From Cognatazoarcus halotolerans (lineage in GTDB: Bacteria > Pseudomonadota > Gammaproteobacteria > Burkholderiales > Rhodocyclaceae), in NCBI RefSeq assembly GCF_009800965.1, contig NZ_WUAF01000001.1, positions 577,532 through 641,531 of the forward strand: a DNA stretch of 64,000 nucleotides, given 5' to 3'. Below, in pieces: positions 19,506-28,786 of this stretch; within the stretch, counting starts at the first letter, position 1; the number at the start of each line of letters is the position of its first letter. The notes below the pieces were generated by a model. It had not been told where the DNA came from. It saw nothing but the letters and a program-made list of their open reading frames with translations, and ran no database searches. Position numbers and translations under genes: made by a program.

Positions 19506-20012
19506 ATGCGCACCCGCTTCTTCCTCTGCGCAATGCTGGCGCTGGCCGCCTGCTCGTCGCCGTCTCCCCAGGTCTATCGCAAGGAAGCTTTCGACCCTTC
19601 CTCGCCGTTCGAACAGCGCTTTGCCACCACGCCGGAGGTCGCCTGCGAGGCTGGGCGACGTGCGCTGCTGAGTCAGGGCTACCTGATCGATTCCGAGGAA
19701 GCGATGAAGGTCCAGGCCACCAAGGCATTCCAGCCGGTCAGCGACCAGCAGGTCAAACTGGTGCTGTCAATATTCTGCGTGCCTTCGGGCGGCGAGGGCG
19801 AACGTGCCGCGATTTTCGCCAACGGGCGCGAACTTCGCTATGTGCTCAAGGCCAGCGCGGCAAATGCCGGCCTCACTGTCTCCGGCATCGGCTCGATCTC
19901 GCTGCCGTGGAACACCACCAATGATTCACTGGTCAAGGTCGGCGAGCAGACGGTGACCGACCCCGAGTTCTACCGGCGCTTCTTTGCACTGATCGACACC
20001 TTCATGCCCTGA
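19506..20012 (+). CDS. DUF2242-type lipoprotein, copy 1
   Basis: A 168-residue protein with a lipoprotein signal (FFLCAMLALAACSS; lipobox LAAC). The mature part has EACEAGRRALLSQGYLI-like and SGIGSISLPW motifs shared with the next gene, which identifies the DUF2242 family (no known function). The two are tandem paralogs on the same strand, 69 bases apart. Acylation would place it in the envelope. Confidence 0.8.
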   Translation: MRTRFFLCAMLALAACSSPSPQVYRKEAFDPSSPFEQRFATTPEVACEAGRRALLSQGYLIDSEEAMKVQATKAFQPVSDQQVKLVLSIFCVPSGGEGERAAIFANGRELRYVLKASAANAGLTVSGIGSISLPWNTTNDSLVKVGEQTVTDPEFYRRFFALIDTFMP

Positions 20013-20081
20013 GCGCGGGGCGTAGCCGCCACGCTTCAATCGGCTTAGACTTCCGCATACCTTTCGATTGAGGGTATGGAT

Positions 20082-20585
20082 ATGAAGATCCGGTCCATGA
20101 TCGCAATTCCGACAGCGGCAATCCTGCTCGGCGCGTGCGGCGGGCCCGCGGTATACGAGGATGAATCCTTCAGCGAATCGTCGCCCTACGCGCGCCGCTA
20201 CCCGACCGATGCAGCTGTCACCTGCATCGCCGCCCGCCAGGTACTGCTGAGCCAGGGCTACGGGCTCACCGAAGAAACGAACTATTCGATCAAGGGCATC
20301 AAGGCCTACCAGCCCGACGACGATGAGCACCTCACGCTCGAACTCACCGTCGTGTGCATGGACAGGAAGGAAGGCGGCAGCATGGCCTACGCGAATGCTG
20401 TGCAGACCGCCTACGCGCTCAAGGCCAGCAGCTCGAACGCGGGCCTGAGCGTATCGGGGGTCGGCTCCATTTCGTTGCCGTGGACGTCCAACGGCGACAC
20501 ATTGTCGAAGAAGGCTGCCGAAACGGTGGCCAAGCCGGAATTCTACGAGCGCTTCTTCAACCTGCTCGGCAAGATGTTGAACTGA
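20082..20585 (+). CDS. DUF2242-type lipoprotein, copy 2
   Basis: A 167-residue paralog of the preceding gene: lipobox LLGAC, then ARQVLLSQGYGLTEE, YALKASSSNAGLSVSGVGSISLPW and a similar C-terminus (EFYERFF). The second of two in-frame ATGs (20076, 20082) is preferred because GAGGG then lies at the usual distance. The two copies align end to end but have diverged in the first half of the mature protein. Confidence 0.8.
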   Translation: MKIRSMIAIPTAAILLGACGGPAVYEDESFSESSPYARRYPTDAAVTCIAARQVLLSQGYGLTEETNYSIKGIKAYQPDDDEHLTLELTVVCMDRKEGGSMAYANAVQTAYALKASSSNAGLSVSGVGSISLPWTSNGDTLSKKAAETVAKPEFYERFFNLLGKMLN

Positions 20586-20603
20586 CTTGCTGCGTGCGAC
20601 CGC

Positions 20604-21530
20604 TCAGGGCTTGCCAGGCTTGCGCCGAGCCCGCGGGTGGGCCGCGTCGTAGGTCTTGGCGAGGTGCTGAAAATCCAGGTGGGTGTAGATCTGGGTGGTA
20701 CGGATGCTGGCATGCCCCAGCAGTTCCTGCACCGCACGCAGATCGCTGCTCGACTGCAACACATGCGACGCAAAACTGTGACGCAGCATGTGCGGATGGA
20801 CATGCACCGCCAGCCCCTGCTTCTTAGCCCATCTTTCGAGGCGCCGGCCGATCATGCTGGTGGACAAACGCCCGCCACGCTGGCTTACGAACAGGGCCGA
20901 CTCGCCGCGTGCGGCAAGTTGGTCACGTACCGCCCGCCACGCTTGCAGCGCGTCACGCGCCTTGGCGCCCACCGGCACCGTACGGGTCTTGCCACGCTTG
21001 CCGGTCACGGTGACCTCCCCGACGGCGAGGTCCGCATCCTGCAGAAGATCTAGCCCGGCGAGTTCCGAAAGCCTCAGGCCGCTCGAATAGAACAGCTCGA
21101 ACATTGCGCGATCGCGCACCTCGAGGACGTCATCGGGAACGGCGTCAAGCAAGGCGCCCGCCTGATCCGGGCTCAACACGCCGGGCAGACGGCTGGGTGC
21201 GCGCGGCGCGCGGACGCCCTCTACCGGATTGGCCGGCAAGCCGTGCAGACGCACCAGCCAACGAAAGAATCCTCGCCACGAGGACAACACCCTGGCAATC
21301 GAACGCCCGCCAAGACCAGCCGCATGAAGTCGTGCGGCAAACTGGCGGATGTCGTGACTGCGCAGCGCTGCGGGAGAACGATCCTCGGTCAGGCTGGCAA
21401 GGCGCGCCAGATCCCTGCGATAGGCCGCCAGGGTGTGAGTACTGGCACGCCTTTCGTTAGCGAGGTAGGCGAGGTAGCGCTCGACCGCCGGAGCGAACGC
21501 CTCCGGCCCGGAATCCCGTACGTCAGCCAA
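20604..21530 (-). CDS. xerC: site-specific tyrosine recombinase XerC
   Basis: Works with XerD at dif to resolve chromosome dimers. The 308-residue protein has the SAM-like N-terminal core-binding domain (YLAYLANERRASTHTLAAYRRDL) and the catalytic set: Arg in SSGLRLSELAGL, Lys in TGKRGKTRTV, HPHMLRHSFASH, and GHASIRTTQIYTH with the nucleophile Tyr. Its start overlaps the end of the DUF484 gene by eight bases, in the conserved dapF-DUF484-xerC order. Confidence 0.95.
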   Translation of the reverse strand: MADVRDSGPEAFAPAVERYLAYLANERRASTHTLAAYRRDLARLASLTEDRSPAALRSHDIRQFAARLHAAGLGGRSIARVLSSWRGFFRWLVRLHGLPANPVEGVRAPRAPSRLPGVLSPDQAGALLDAVPDDVLEVRDRAMFELFYSSGLRLSELAGLDLLQDADLAVGEVTVTGKRGKTRTVPVGAKARDALQAWRAVRDQLAARGESALFVSQRGGRLSTSMIGRRLERWAKKQGLAVHVHPHMLRHSFASHVLQSSSDLRAVQELLGHASIRTTQIYTHLDFQHLAKTYDAAHPRARRKPGKP

Positions 21531-22179
21531 GCTGACGCTGCAGGGCTGCGCTCAGCAATTCGCCGAGCCGGGTGACGTAGAGCGTGCCCATTTCCGGATA
21601 GAAACGTTCCGCCTCTTCGCTGCCGAGGGCCAGCAGGCCGAAAACCTGTGCATCGCGGCGCAGCGGCACCAGGCACACCGAGCGCACCAGCGGGCCGGCT
21701 TCACCAAACCATTCGAGCACCTCGAGGTTGGTCGGCTCGCCGCAATACGGATGATTCATGTCGCCGGCGTAGTAACCGAGTTCATCGGAAACCGGGCCGA
21801 ACTCCGGCCCCGACTTCTTGAGCACGCTGTTCCAGATGCGCACGGCAACATGGGGAATCGCGAAATCATCCTGGAGATGTGACATCAGCGCATGGCGGAC
21901 CGCATCGAAATCATCCGCAACAAGCAAACTCAGCACGAGACGGTGGGTCTTGGTACCGATCTCATCGTTCTCTTCGCCGAACCGGATCAATTCGGCGAAC
22001 TTGTGTTCGAGTTGCCGGATCTTTTCGCGCAGCGCGAGAAGCTGCCGCTCGGTCAGTGAAATCGCCTGTCCGTTATGCGGATGCGACACCGACAAATGCG
22101 CCAGCAGATCGGCATTCTCGTCGAAAAAAGCGGGATTTTCCTGCAAATACGCTGCTACGTCCTGGGCATTCATGCTCAT
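21523..22179 (-). CDS. DUF484 family protein
   Basis: A 218-residue GAF-like protein. The N-terminal VAAYLQENPAFFDENADLLAHLSVSHPH and the middle heptads (ERQLLALREKIRQLEHKFAELI) are characteristic of DUF484, which sits between dapF and xerC in many proteobacteria. The GAF-like C-terminus ends LRLGELLSAAL-like. Function unknown. Confidence 0.92.
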   Translation of the reverse strand: MSMNAQDVAAYLQENPAFFDENADLLAHLSVSHPHNGQAISLTERQLLALREKIRQLEHKFAELIRFGEENDEIGTKTHRLVLSLLVADDFDAVRHALMSHLQDDFAIPHVAVRIWNSVLKKSGPEFGPVSDELGYYAGDMNHPYCGEPTNLEVLEWFGEAGPLVRSVCLVPLRRDAQVFGLLALGSEEAERFYPEMGTLYVTRLGELLSAALQRQLG

Positions 22180-22196
22180 CGCGATGTTTCTTCCTT

Positions 22197-23030
22197 TCAG
22201 GGCAACTCGATTTCGGCGTCGAATACGCTCACCGCGGGCCCGGTCATCAGGACCGGGGTACCAACCCCGCCCCAGGCAATGGACAGGATGCCGCCCCGGG
22301 TTTCGACGCTCACCGGCGATTCGAGCAGATTGCGGGCAATACCCGCCACCACTGCGGCACAGGCACCGGTACCGCAGGCCAGTGTCTCTCCCGCACCGCG
22401 CTCGAACACCCGCAGGCGGATATGGTGCGGATCCACCACCTGCATGAAACCGGCATTGACCCGCGCGGGAAAGCGCGGGTGCGATTCGATGATCGGCCCC
22501 TCGGTCGCGACCGGTGCCGCATCAACGTCGGCCACGACCTGCACGGCGTGCGGATTTCCCATGCTGACCGCCGTGATCGGCACGCTGCGCCCGGCCACCT
22601 CGAGTGGCTGAACCACCGCGGTCGAATCCGAAAGGAAGGGAATCCGTTGCGGGTCGAGAACCGGCACCCCCATGTCCACGGTCACGTTGCCATCCGCCTC
22701 CAGCTTCGGAGTGATGATTCCGGAGCGGGTCTCGACACGGATTTCGCGCTTCCCCGTCAGACCCTTGTCATGCACGAACCTGACGAAGCAACGTGCGCCG
22801 TTGCCACACTGCTCGACTTCACCACCATCTGCGTTGAAGATCCGGTAACGAAAATCCACGTCATCCGCGGAAGCAGCTTCAACCACGAGGAGCTGATCGC
22901 AGCCGACACCAAAATGCCGGTCGGCAAGAAAGCGTACCTGCTTTGCGTCCAGCTGGATCTTCTGGTTGAGCGCATCGACAACCACGAAATCGTTGCCCAG
23001 GCCCTGCATTTTTGTGAAACGAAGTCGCAT
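22197..23030 (-). CDS. dapF: diaminopimelate epimerase DapF
   Basis: Interconverts LL- and meso-diaminopimelate for lysine and peptidoglycan synthesis. The 277-residue protein has [17 protein letters not shown] at the N-terminus, the first catalytic cysteine in [14 protein letters not shown], and the second in [13 protein letters not shown]. Start at ATG 23030 ([11 protein letters not shown]), the usual length; the frame runs upstream without conserved residues. First gene of the dapF-DUF484-xerC operon. Confidence 0.96.
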   Translation of the reverse strand: MRLRFTKMQGLGNDFVVVDALNQKIQLDAKQVRFLADRHFGVGCDQLLVVEAASADDVDFRYRIFNADGGEVEQCGNGARCFVRFVHDKGLTGKREIRVETRSGIITPKLEADGNVTVDMGVPVLDPQRIPFLSDSTAVVQPLEVAGRSVPITAVSMGNPHAVQVVADVDAAPVATEGPIIESHPRFPARVNAGFMQVVDPHHIRLRVFERGAGETLACGTGACAAVVAGIARNLLESPVSVETRGGILSIAWGGVGTPVLMTGPAVSVFDAEIELP

Positions 23031-23110
23031 CGCATCCCAATCGCAGCAAATTGATCGGGCGATTGTCCCGCAGCGCGTCATCAAGGTCCACTGCCATGCG
23101 GTCGGCCGCG

Positions 23111-24022
23111 CTAGGGTCCTGCTCCGGCGGCTCTGCCCGCCTCGAAGCTGATCGGACGATACGTTGAAAAACCACCGCTGCTGACAAGCCTGAACCGGAT
23201 CAGATTCCCGGCCAGCTCACCGTCGTAGCGATGACGAAGCATGCGGGTTTCTTCTCCGGCAACGACCTCGCTGACGGTTTCAAAATGGATTTCCCGACCG
23301 TCAATACGGAGCGACTCCATCACCCTGGGCGTACCCAGATAGCTGGCCATTCCTTCCCAGCGCCCCCCAACGCGCTCAAACTCGAACCGCTCAGCGTAGC
23401 TATCCCCCCAGTCGTATGTCACCCGGGCCTGCCAAGTCCCAGCCAACCGGGGTTCCGTCGAAGGCATCAGCCACCAGGCGCCCAGCCCGGCGACCAGGCA
23501 TGCCAGGGAGGCCGCAGCCAGGCGCACGCTCCAACGCCGCAACCGTGACGGCCGAGCGGCGAGCAGCGGCGCGAGGACCCCCGCGAGACGGCCAAGACTG
23601 TCGCTCCAGCCCTCGTCCTCAAGCGTGATCGCGTGCAGCCCGGCGAGCGGCTTGAGCGCCGCGGGCAGCACCGTCTCGTCCGGCATCGCCGCCCCCGCGA
23701 CCAGAACCGGGATCACCGGCTTGCCGCCAGCCAGCGCAACGCTGATTTCGCGCGACACGAGGTCGTCCGGCTGCCCCAGGCGACGAACGCCGTCGCGCCG
23801 AGCATCGAGCCAGCGCGGCCCGATCAGCACCAGCACCGCAACCGAAGACCGGATCCGCCGCTCGAGTACCGCGGGGTAGGACTGCCCGGGCTGCAGATCG
23901 CTCACGTCGCGAAATACCGATTCGGGACCGAACGTCCGCTCGAGCCCTTCTTCCAGCCTGCCGGCATAACCGCCGGCATCTTCGCGGCGGTAGGAAATGA
24001 AGATGTTTGGCTTCAACTGCAC
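23111..24022 (-). CDS. membrane-anchored TIR domain protein
   Basis: A 303-residue protein starting at GTG 24022 (AGGTGG seven bases upstream). Residues 5-145 are a bacterial TIR domain: [63 protein letters not shown] candidate catalytic Glu is in SREI (about residue 92). A transmembrane helix follows (about 166-186, ending in GLGAWWLM). The last 115 residues are beta-rich ([37 protein letters not shown]), like a small barrel or lipocalin-like sensor on the other side of the membrane. TIR domains in bacteria often cleave NAD+ in defence, but some only scaffold; function here is inferred. No partner gene typical of Thoeris or CBASS is adjacent. Confidence 0.8.
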   Translation of the reverse strand: MQLKPNIFISYRREDAGGYAGRLEEGLERTFGPESVFRDVSDLQPGQSYPAVLERRIRSSVAVLVLIGPRWLDARRDGVRRLGQPDDLVSREISVALAGGKPVIPVLVAGAAMPDETVLPAALKPLAGLHAITLEDEGWSDSLGRLAGVLAPLLAARPSRLRRWSVRLAAASLACLVAGLGAWWLMPSTEPRLAGTWQARVTYDWGDSYAERFEFERVGGRWEGMASYLGTPRVMESLRIDGREIHFETVSEVVAGEETRMLRHRYDGELAGNLIRFRLVSSGGFSTYRPISFEAGRAAGAGP

Positions 24023-24282
24023 GGCAAACCACCTGCGGCGCGGCACGCTGCACCGGAGTACCGGGAAGGGCACAAACTTCGCAACTGACTCTTCATCGCG
24101 CGACTCCGGGCTCACGCCTTGCCGCGAAAGCACAGGCAAACGGCTTGTCTGTTTCAGGCTAGTACATGGGCATCGATTGTGCCGCACCGAAACGACGGAC
24201 TCACGACAAAGTGCTGTCATCGCCTTCTGGCGTACCTCATGCGGCGGTATCCTCGCGGCAAGCCCTCTGAGACGATAAGCGA

Positions 24283-24552
24283 ATGACCGATACCGAATCA
24301 AACGCGCCCGAGCATTCCGCCTCGCGGCCCTCCGGCACACCCTGGCTCGCATGGAGCATGGCCCTGTGCGGTGCAGCAGCCGCACTGTTCGGCCTGGCGC
24401 TGATGTTCGGCGCGGGCCGCCATTGGCATCCGCTGCTGGCCGAGGACGGTGCAGGGATCGTGTTCCTGGTGTCCGGGATTGCGCTGGTCGGCAGCGCTGC
24501 GTTCCCTATCGTGCTGCGCCGCCTGGCGAGCGCCGAGGAGCGCGCTCAGTAA
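24283..24552 (+). CDS. small membrane protein, 89 aa
   Basis: A polar N-terminus (about 20 residues, Ser/Pro/Glu-rich) is followed by two hydrophobic helices (MALCGAAAALFGLALMFGAG; GIVFLVSGIALVGSAAFPIVL). Not recognised. The gap of about 260 bases to the divergent TIR gene holds no other gene. It overlaps the 3' end of the convergent acyltransferase by seven bases. Confidence 0.6.
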   Translation: MTDTESNAPEHSASRPSGTPWLAWSMALCGAAAALFGLALMFGAGRHWHPLLAEDGAGIVFLVSGIALVGSAAFPIVLRRLASAEERAQ

Positions 24553-25442
24553 AGCCGGGGCTCGCCGTCGGGACGAGTCTTGAACCGTTTGTGAACCCAG
24601 TAGTACTGCTCTGGCATGGTCCGCACCAATGCTTCGATCTCCGCATTCATACGGGCCACGTCCGCTTCGATGTCGCCCGACGGAAAGTTCTCCCAGGGCT
24701 CGCCAAAGCTCAACCGATACCCTGCACCACCTGGCAGCAGACGCGTCACGCATGGGACCACGGCTGCATCGGCCATGCGAGCAAAACGCGGGAGACCGGT
24801 AATCGTGGCGGTCTGCACCCCAAAGAACGGCACGAAGATCGACTCCTTGCGGCCATGATCCATGTCTGGAAGGTAGTAGAACGGCCGGCCGGCCTTCATC
24901 GCCTTGACCGTGGCGCGGATGCTCTCGTGGCGCGGCTGCAGCAATTGATCGCCGAAGCGGCTGCGGCCATGGTACAGCCAGCGGTCGATCACCCTGTTGC
25001 GCTGTCGTGCATAGATGCTGACGATGTCGAACAGCATGGTCACCCGGGTGCCGCCCATGTCGAGCCCGACGAAATGCGGAGCCATGAGGATCACCGGCCG
25101 CCCGGCCGCCAGAAGCGCTCGCACCCGCTCCTCCCCCTCCACGCGGATCAGTCGTTCGAGGCGCGCGCGCGGTGCCCACCACAGCAGGCCGCGCTCGAGC
25201 AGCGTCCGCCCAAGGTTGGCGAAAAGCCGCCGCGCCATGCGCTCGCGTTCGGTCTGACCAAGTTCGGGGAACGCCAGTCGCAGGTTGGTCCGGACAACTC
25301 GCCGGCGCGGAAAGATCGCCACATAGAGCAGCAGCCCAAGGGCATTTCCCAAAGGCGCCAGCAGCGACAGCGGCAGCCAGTGCAGAAGCCACAGGACAGC
25401 GACCAGCATGCGGCTGGGCAGCTCGGCAACCCAGCGTTTCAT
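24546..25442 (-). CDS. lipid A lauroyl/myristoyl acyltransferase (LpxL/HtrB family), copy 1
   Basis: A 298-residue inner-membrane acyltransferase that would add a secondary acyl chain to lipid A. It has an N-terminal membrane helix (LWLLHWLPLSLLAPLGNALG), the catalytic H-x4-D motif (MAPHFVGLDMGGTR), then GRPFYYLPDMDHG and a C-terminal EQYYWVHKRFKTRP. It starts on the ATGA overlap with copy 2, so the pair is one operon. Which chain and position each copy serves cannot be read here. Confidence 0.88.
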   Translation of the reverse strand: MKRWVAELPSRMLVAVLWLLHWLPLSLLAPLGNALGLLLYVAIFPRRRVVRTNLRLAFPELGQTERERMARRLFANLGRTLLERGLLWWAPRARLERLIRVEGEERVRALLAAGRPVILMAPHFVGLDMGGTRVTMLFDIVSIYARQRNRVIDRWLYHGRSRFGDQLLQPRHESIRATVKAMKAGRPFYYLPDMDHGRKESIFVPFFGVQTATITGLPRFARMADAAVVPCVTRLLPGGAGYRLSFGEPWENFPSGDIEADVARMNAEIEALVRTMPEQYYWVHKRFKTRPDGEPRLY

Positions 25443-26302
25443 GATTGCGACTCCGGCCGCGCAGCCCCCTTCGGCGCCTTGTAGCGGTTGTAGCCCCACA
25501 GGTACTGCTCCGGCTTCCGGCGAATGAGCCGCTCCATCTCGCGGTTGATGGCAGCGACCCGCGTTTCGGTGTCGCCCTCGAGCGGCGACTCCGGCGCGGA
25601 CAGCCAGAGATGGTAACCGGCACCGCGCGGAAGGCGCTCCGCCCAGGCCATGATCACCACGGTACCGGAGACCTCGGACAGTCGTGCGGCAAGGGTCATC
25701 GAATACGCCGTCCTGCCGAAGAACGGCGCCCACACCCCCTCGCCGTTTCCCGGCACCTGATCGGGCAGCATGCCGACGGCCTCGCCGGCCCGCAACGCCT
25801 TGATGAGCCTCCGTACCCCGGCGAGGTCCGCGGGTGCGAGCCGCATGCCGGGCCGCGAACCGCGGCCAGCCTCGATGAGCGGTTGCAGCTCGGCCCGCTT
25901 TGGCGGACGGTAGAGAACCGTGATCGGATAACGCGAACCATAGAACTGAGCCGATATCTCGAAGCAGCCCAGATGGGGTGTCAGGAACAGTATGCCGCGC
26001 CGATTGGCCCTCGCCTCCTCAACCAGTTCCCAGCCCGACACCTTCACCGTATCGATCACTTCCGAAGGACTGCGCAGCCACACCCAGGGCAGTTCCATGG
26101 CCTGCTCGCCCGCACCACGAACCGCCGCGGGGACGACACCTTCCGGCACGGAGCCACCAAATGCCTGGGCAAGGTTACCCTTCAGACGCCGACGGTATTT
26201 TGGCGACAAGCAATAGGTCAGCCATCCCGCGACAGCGCCGAGTCGGTGCAGCGTGGCCAACGAGCGATGCGACAGGAAATGGAACAGGCGGGCAAGCAGC
26301 AA
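25439..26302 (-). CDS. lipid A acyltransferase family protein (LpxL/LpxM-like), copy 2
   Basis: A 287-residue homologue of the next gene: TPHLGCFEIS gives H-x4-E in the catalytic position, followed by RPPKRAELQPLIEAGRG, GMLPDQVPGNGEGVWAPFFGR and EQYLWGYNRYKAP. Both D and E occur at this position in the family. The start is TTG 26302, chosen because the family's N-terminal membrane segment begins there; no clear ribosome site. It is divergent from metK. Confidence 0.85.
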   Translation of the reverse strand: MLLARLFHFLSHRSLATLHRLGAVAGWLTYCLSPKYRRRLKGNLAQAFGGSVPEGVVPAAVRGAGEQAMELPWVWLRSPSEVIDTVKVSGWELVEEARANRRGILFLTPHLGCFEISAQFYGSRYPITVLYRPPKRAELQPLIEAGRGSRPGMRLAPADLAGVRRLIKALRAGEAVGMLPDQVPGNGEGVWAPFFGRTAYSMTLAARLSEVSGTVVIMAWAERLPRGAGYHLWLSAPESPLEGDTETRVAAINREMERLIRRKPEQYLWGYNRYKAPKGAARPESQS

Positions 26303-26362
26303 TGGCGAGGTCGTCTGGTCTGAATAAGGTAATCGGTCACGAAAACCGTTGCACGGACATGG

Positions 26363-26390
26363 TTTACTGAACGCAACGGACGGCTATAAT
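26363..26390 (+). promoter_or_regulatory. metK promoter
   Basis: -35 TTTACT (26363-26368), 16-base spacer, -10 TATAAT (26385-26390, perfect). Transcription would begin near 26397, about 150 bases before the metK start. Confidence 0.7.
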
Positions 26391-26396
26391 AGCCGC

Positions 26397-26547
26397 TTCC
26401 GCCGAGTTAATTCGACAACTTGCAGGGCGGGGCCACTCTTCGGAGACGTGCCAACAAATACTGCTAAAGCGTCGCCGCTCGACGAAATCCCCGGAGCCGG
26501 CAACGCCGGAATCATCTGGGGATTTTTGTTTTATGGAGCATTTTGCA
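26397..26547 (+). ncRNA. structured metK leader RNA, candidate riboswitch or attenuator
   Basis: Four helices can be drawn in order. P1: GAGTT/AACTT (26404-26421). P2: GCAG (26422-26425) closing on CTGC (26461-26464), enclosing GGC/GCC and a CTC-UUCG-GAG tetraloop hairpin, with an AACAAATA strand free. P3: CGTCG/CGACG (26470-26484). P4: the intrinsic terminator (26485-26530) that ends 17 bases before the ATG. The layout (aptamer-like domain, linker hairpin, terminator, gene) is that of a transcriptional riboswitch. It does not match the SAM-I, SAM-II or SAH patterns I know. SAM as ligand is an inference from the gene. Confidence 0.55.
26485..26530 (+). terminator. intrinsic terminator just upstream of the metK ribosome site
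   Basis: AAATCCCC (26485-26492) pairs with GGGGATTT (26518-26525) around an inner CCGGC/GCCGG hairpin; the T-run continues to TTTTTGTTTT. It lies between the metK promoter and metK, so read-through must be possible; that makes it an attenuator rather than a gene-end terminator. Confidence 0.7.
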
Positions 26548-27714
<1,167 letters not shown>

Positions 27715-27744
27715 TCCGCAAGGCGGGGAGGTAAACTGCGCAGC

Positions 27745-28647
27745 ATGCGTGCCAATTACCTACCCCGCCAGCCTCGACGCAATCCCGTCGTCAGGCTTGT
27801 TCTGACCCTTTTTTCGGTACTCACCGTTGCCTCGGCGTCGGCCGCGAACGACGCCGACGACTGGTGCAATCTCGTCGGCCAGCGCCTGTCCACTGTACGC
27901 GCCATGCCCTGCGCCAAGATGGGCTTCAAGTCCGCCTCTAGCCGATCCATCAAGGGCGTCGCGCTGATGACGCACGAAGCGCCCCCGTCGCCACCGCGAA
28001 AATCCGCATCCATCGCCCGATCGAGCCGTTCCACCCGGATTCTCGTGATCGGCGGCATTCATGGCGACGAACTGACGTCGACCTCGATCGTCTTCCGCTG
28101 GATGCAGTGGCTTGGCGAACCCGAGGCCCGCCAGCATCACTGGCGGATCGTACCGCTCGCCAATCCCGACGGGCTGCTTTCCGATCCGCCGCAACGCATG
28201 AACGCCAATGGCGTGGACCTGAACCGCAACTTCTCGACCCCCGACTGGCAGCATGATGCCCACGAGTACTGGTCCAAGCGCACCCGCAAGGATCCGCGCC
28301 GTTTCCCCGGAAACAAGGCCGGATCCGAACCGGAAACACGCTGGCTGCAGGGCGAGATCGAAAGCTTCCGGCCCGATGTCATCGTCTCGATCCACGCCCC
28401 CTATGGCGTACTCGACTTCGACGGACCTGCCGAAGAGCCGCGCCGTTTCGGCCACCTTCGCCTCAACCGCCTCGGCATATATCCCGGCTCACTGGGCAAC
28501 TATGGCGGCGTTCACAAGAACGTTCCGGTCATCACCATCGAGCTGCCAAACGCCAACCGCATGCCGCCCGAATCGGAAATGCAGGATATCTGGCGCGACA
28601 TGCTCGAGTGGGTCGACAAGAACATTGTCCCGGGCCGGCTGTCCTGA
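27745..28647 (+). CDS. M14 family zinc carboxypeptidase, exported (MpaA-like)
   Basis: A 300-residue protein with a signal peptide (LTLFSVLTVASASAAND). The zinc site reads IGGIHGDELTS (His, Glu) and SIHAPYG (His). Substrate-binding DLNRNF and the catalytic Glu in ITIELPNANR complete the M14 set. It most resembles murein-peptide amidases, so it likely trims peptidoglycan peptides in the periplasm. Thirty bases after metK; may share its transcript. Confidence 0.85.
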   Translation: MRANYLPRQPRRNPVVRLVLTLFSVLTVASASAANDADDWCNLVGQRLSTVRAMPCAKMGFKSASSRSIKGVALMTHEAPPSPPRKSASIARSSRSTRILVIGGIHGDELTSTSIVFRWMQWLGEPEARQHHWRIVPLANPDGLLSDPPQRMNANGVDLNRNFSTPDWQHDAHEYWSKRTRKDPRRFPGNKAGSEPETRWLQGEIESFRPDVIVSIHAPYGVLDFDGPAEEPRRFGHLRLNRLGIYPGSLGNYGGVHKNVPVITIELPNANRMPPESEMQDIWRDMLEWVDKNIVPGRLS

Positions 28648-28786
28648 ATACGGCTTGACGGGGCTTATCGCCATCGCGCAAGCGGTGCCCCCGGGACGGC
28701 GGCCGCCGTGCGGCGCCCCGGCCAACCATCGAACCAACCGGCGGCGTAGCTCCGACAGCTGCCGGTCCACTTCCGCAGGGTAATTC

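Noticed and set aside
20604..21530. Integrase of a mobile element
   Set aside because: The dapF-DUF484-xerC order and full-length catalytic set mark it as chromosomal XerC.
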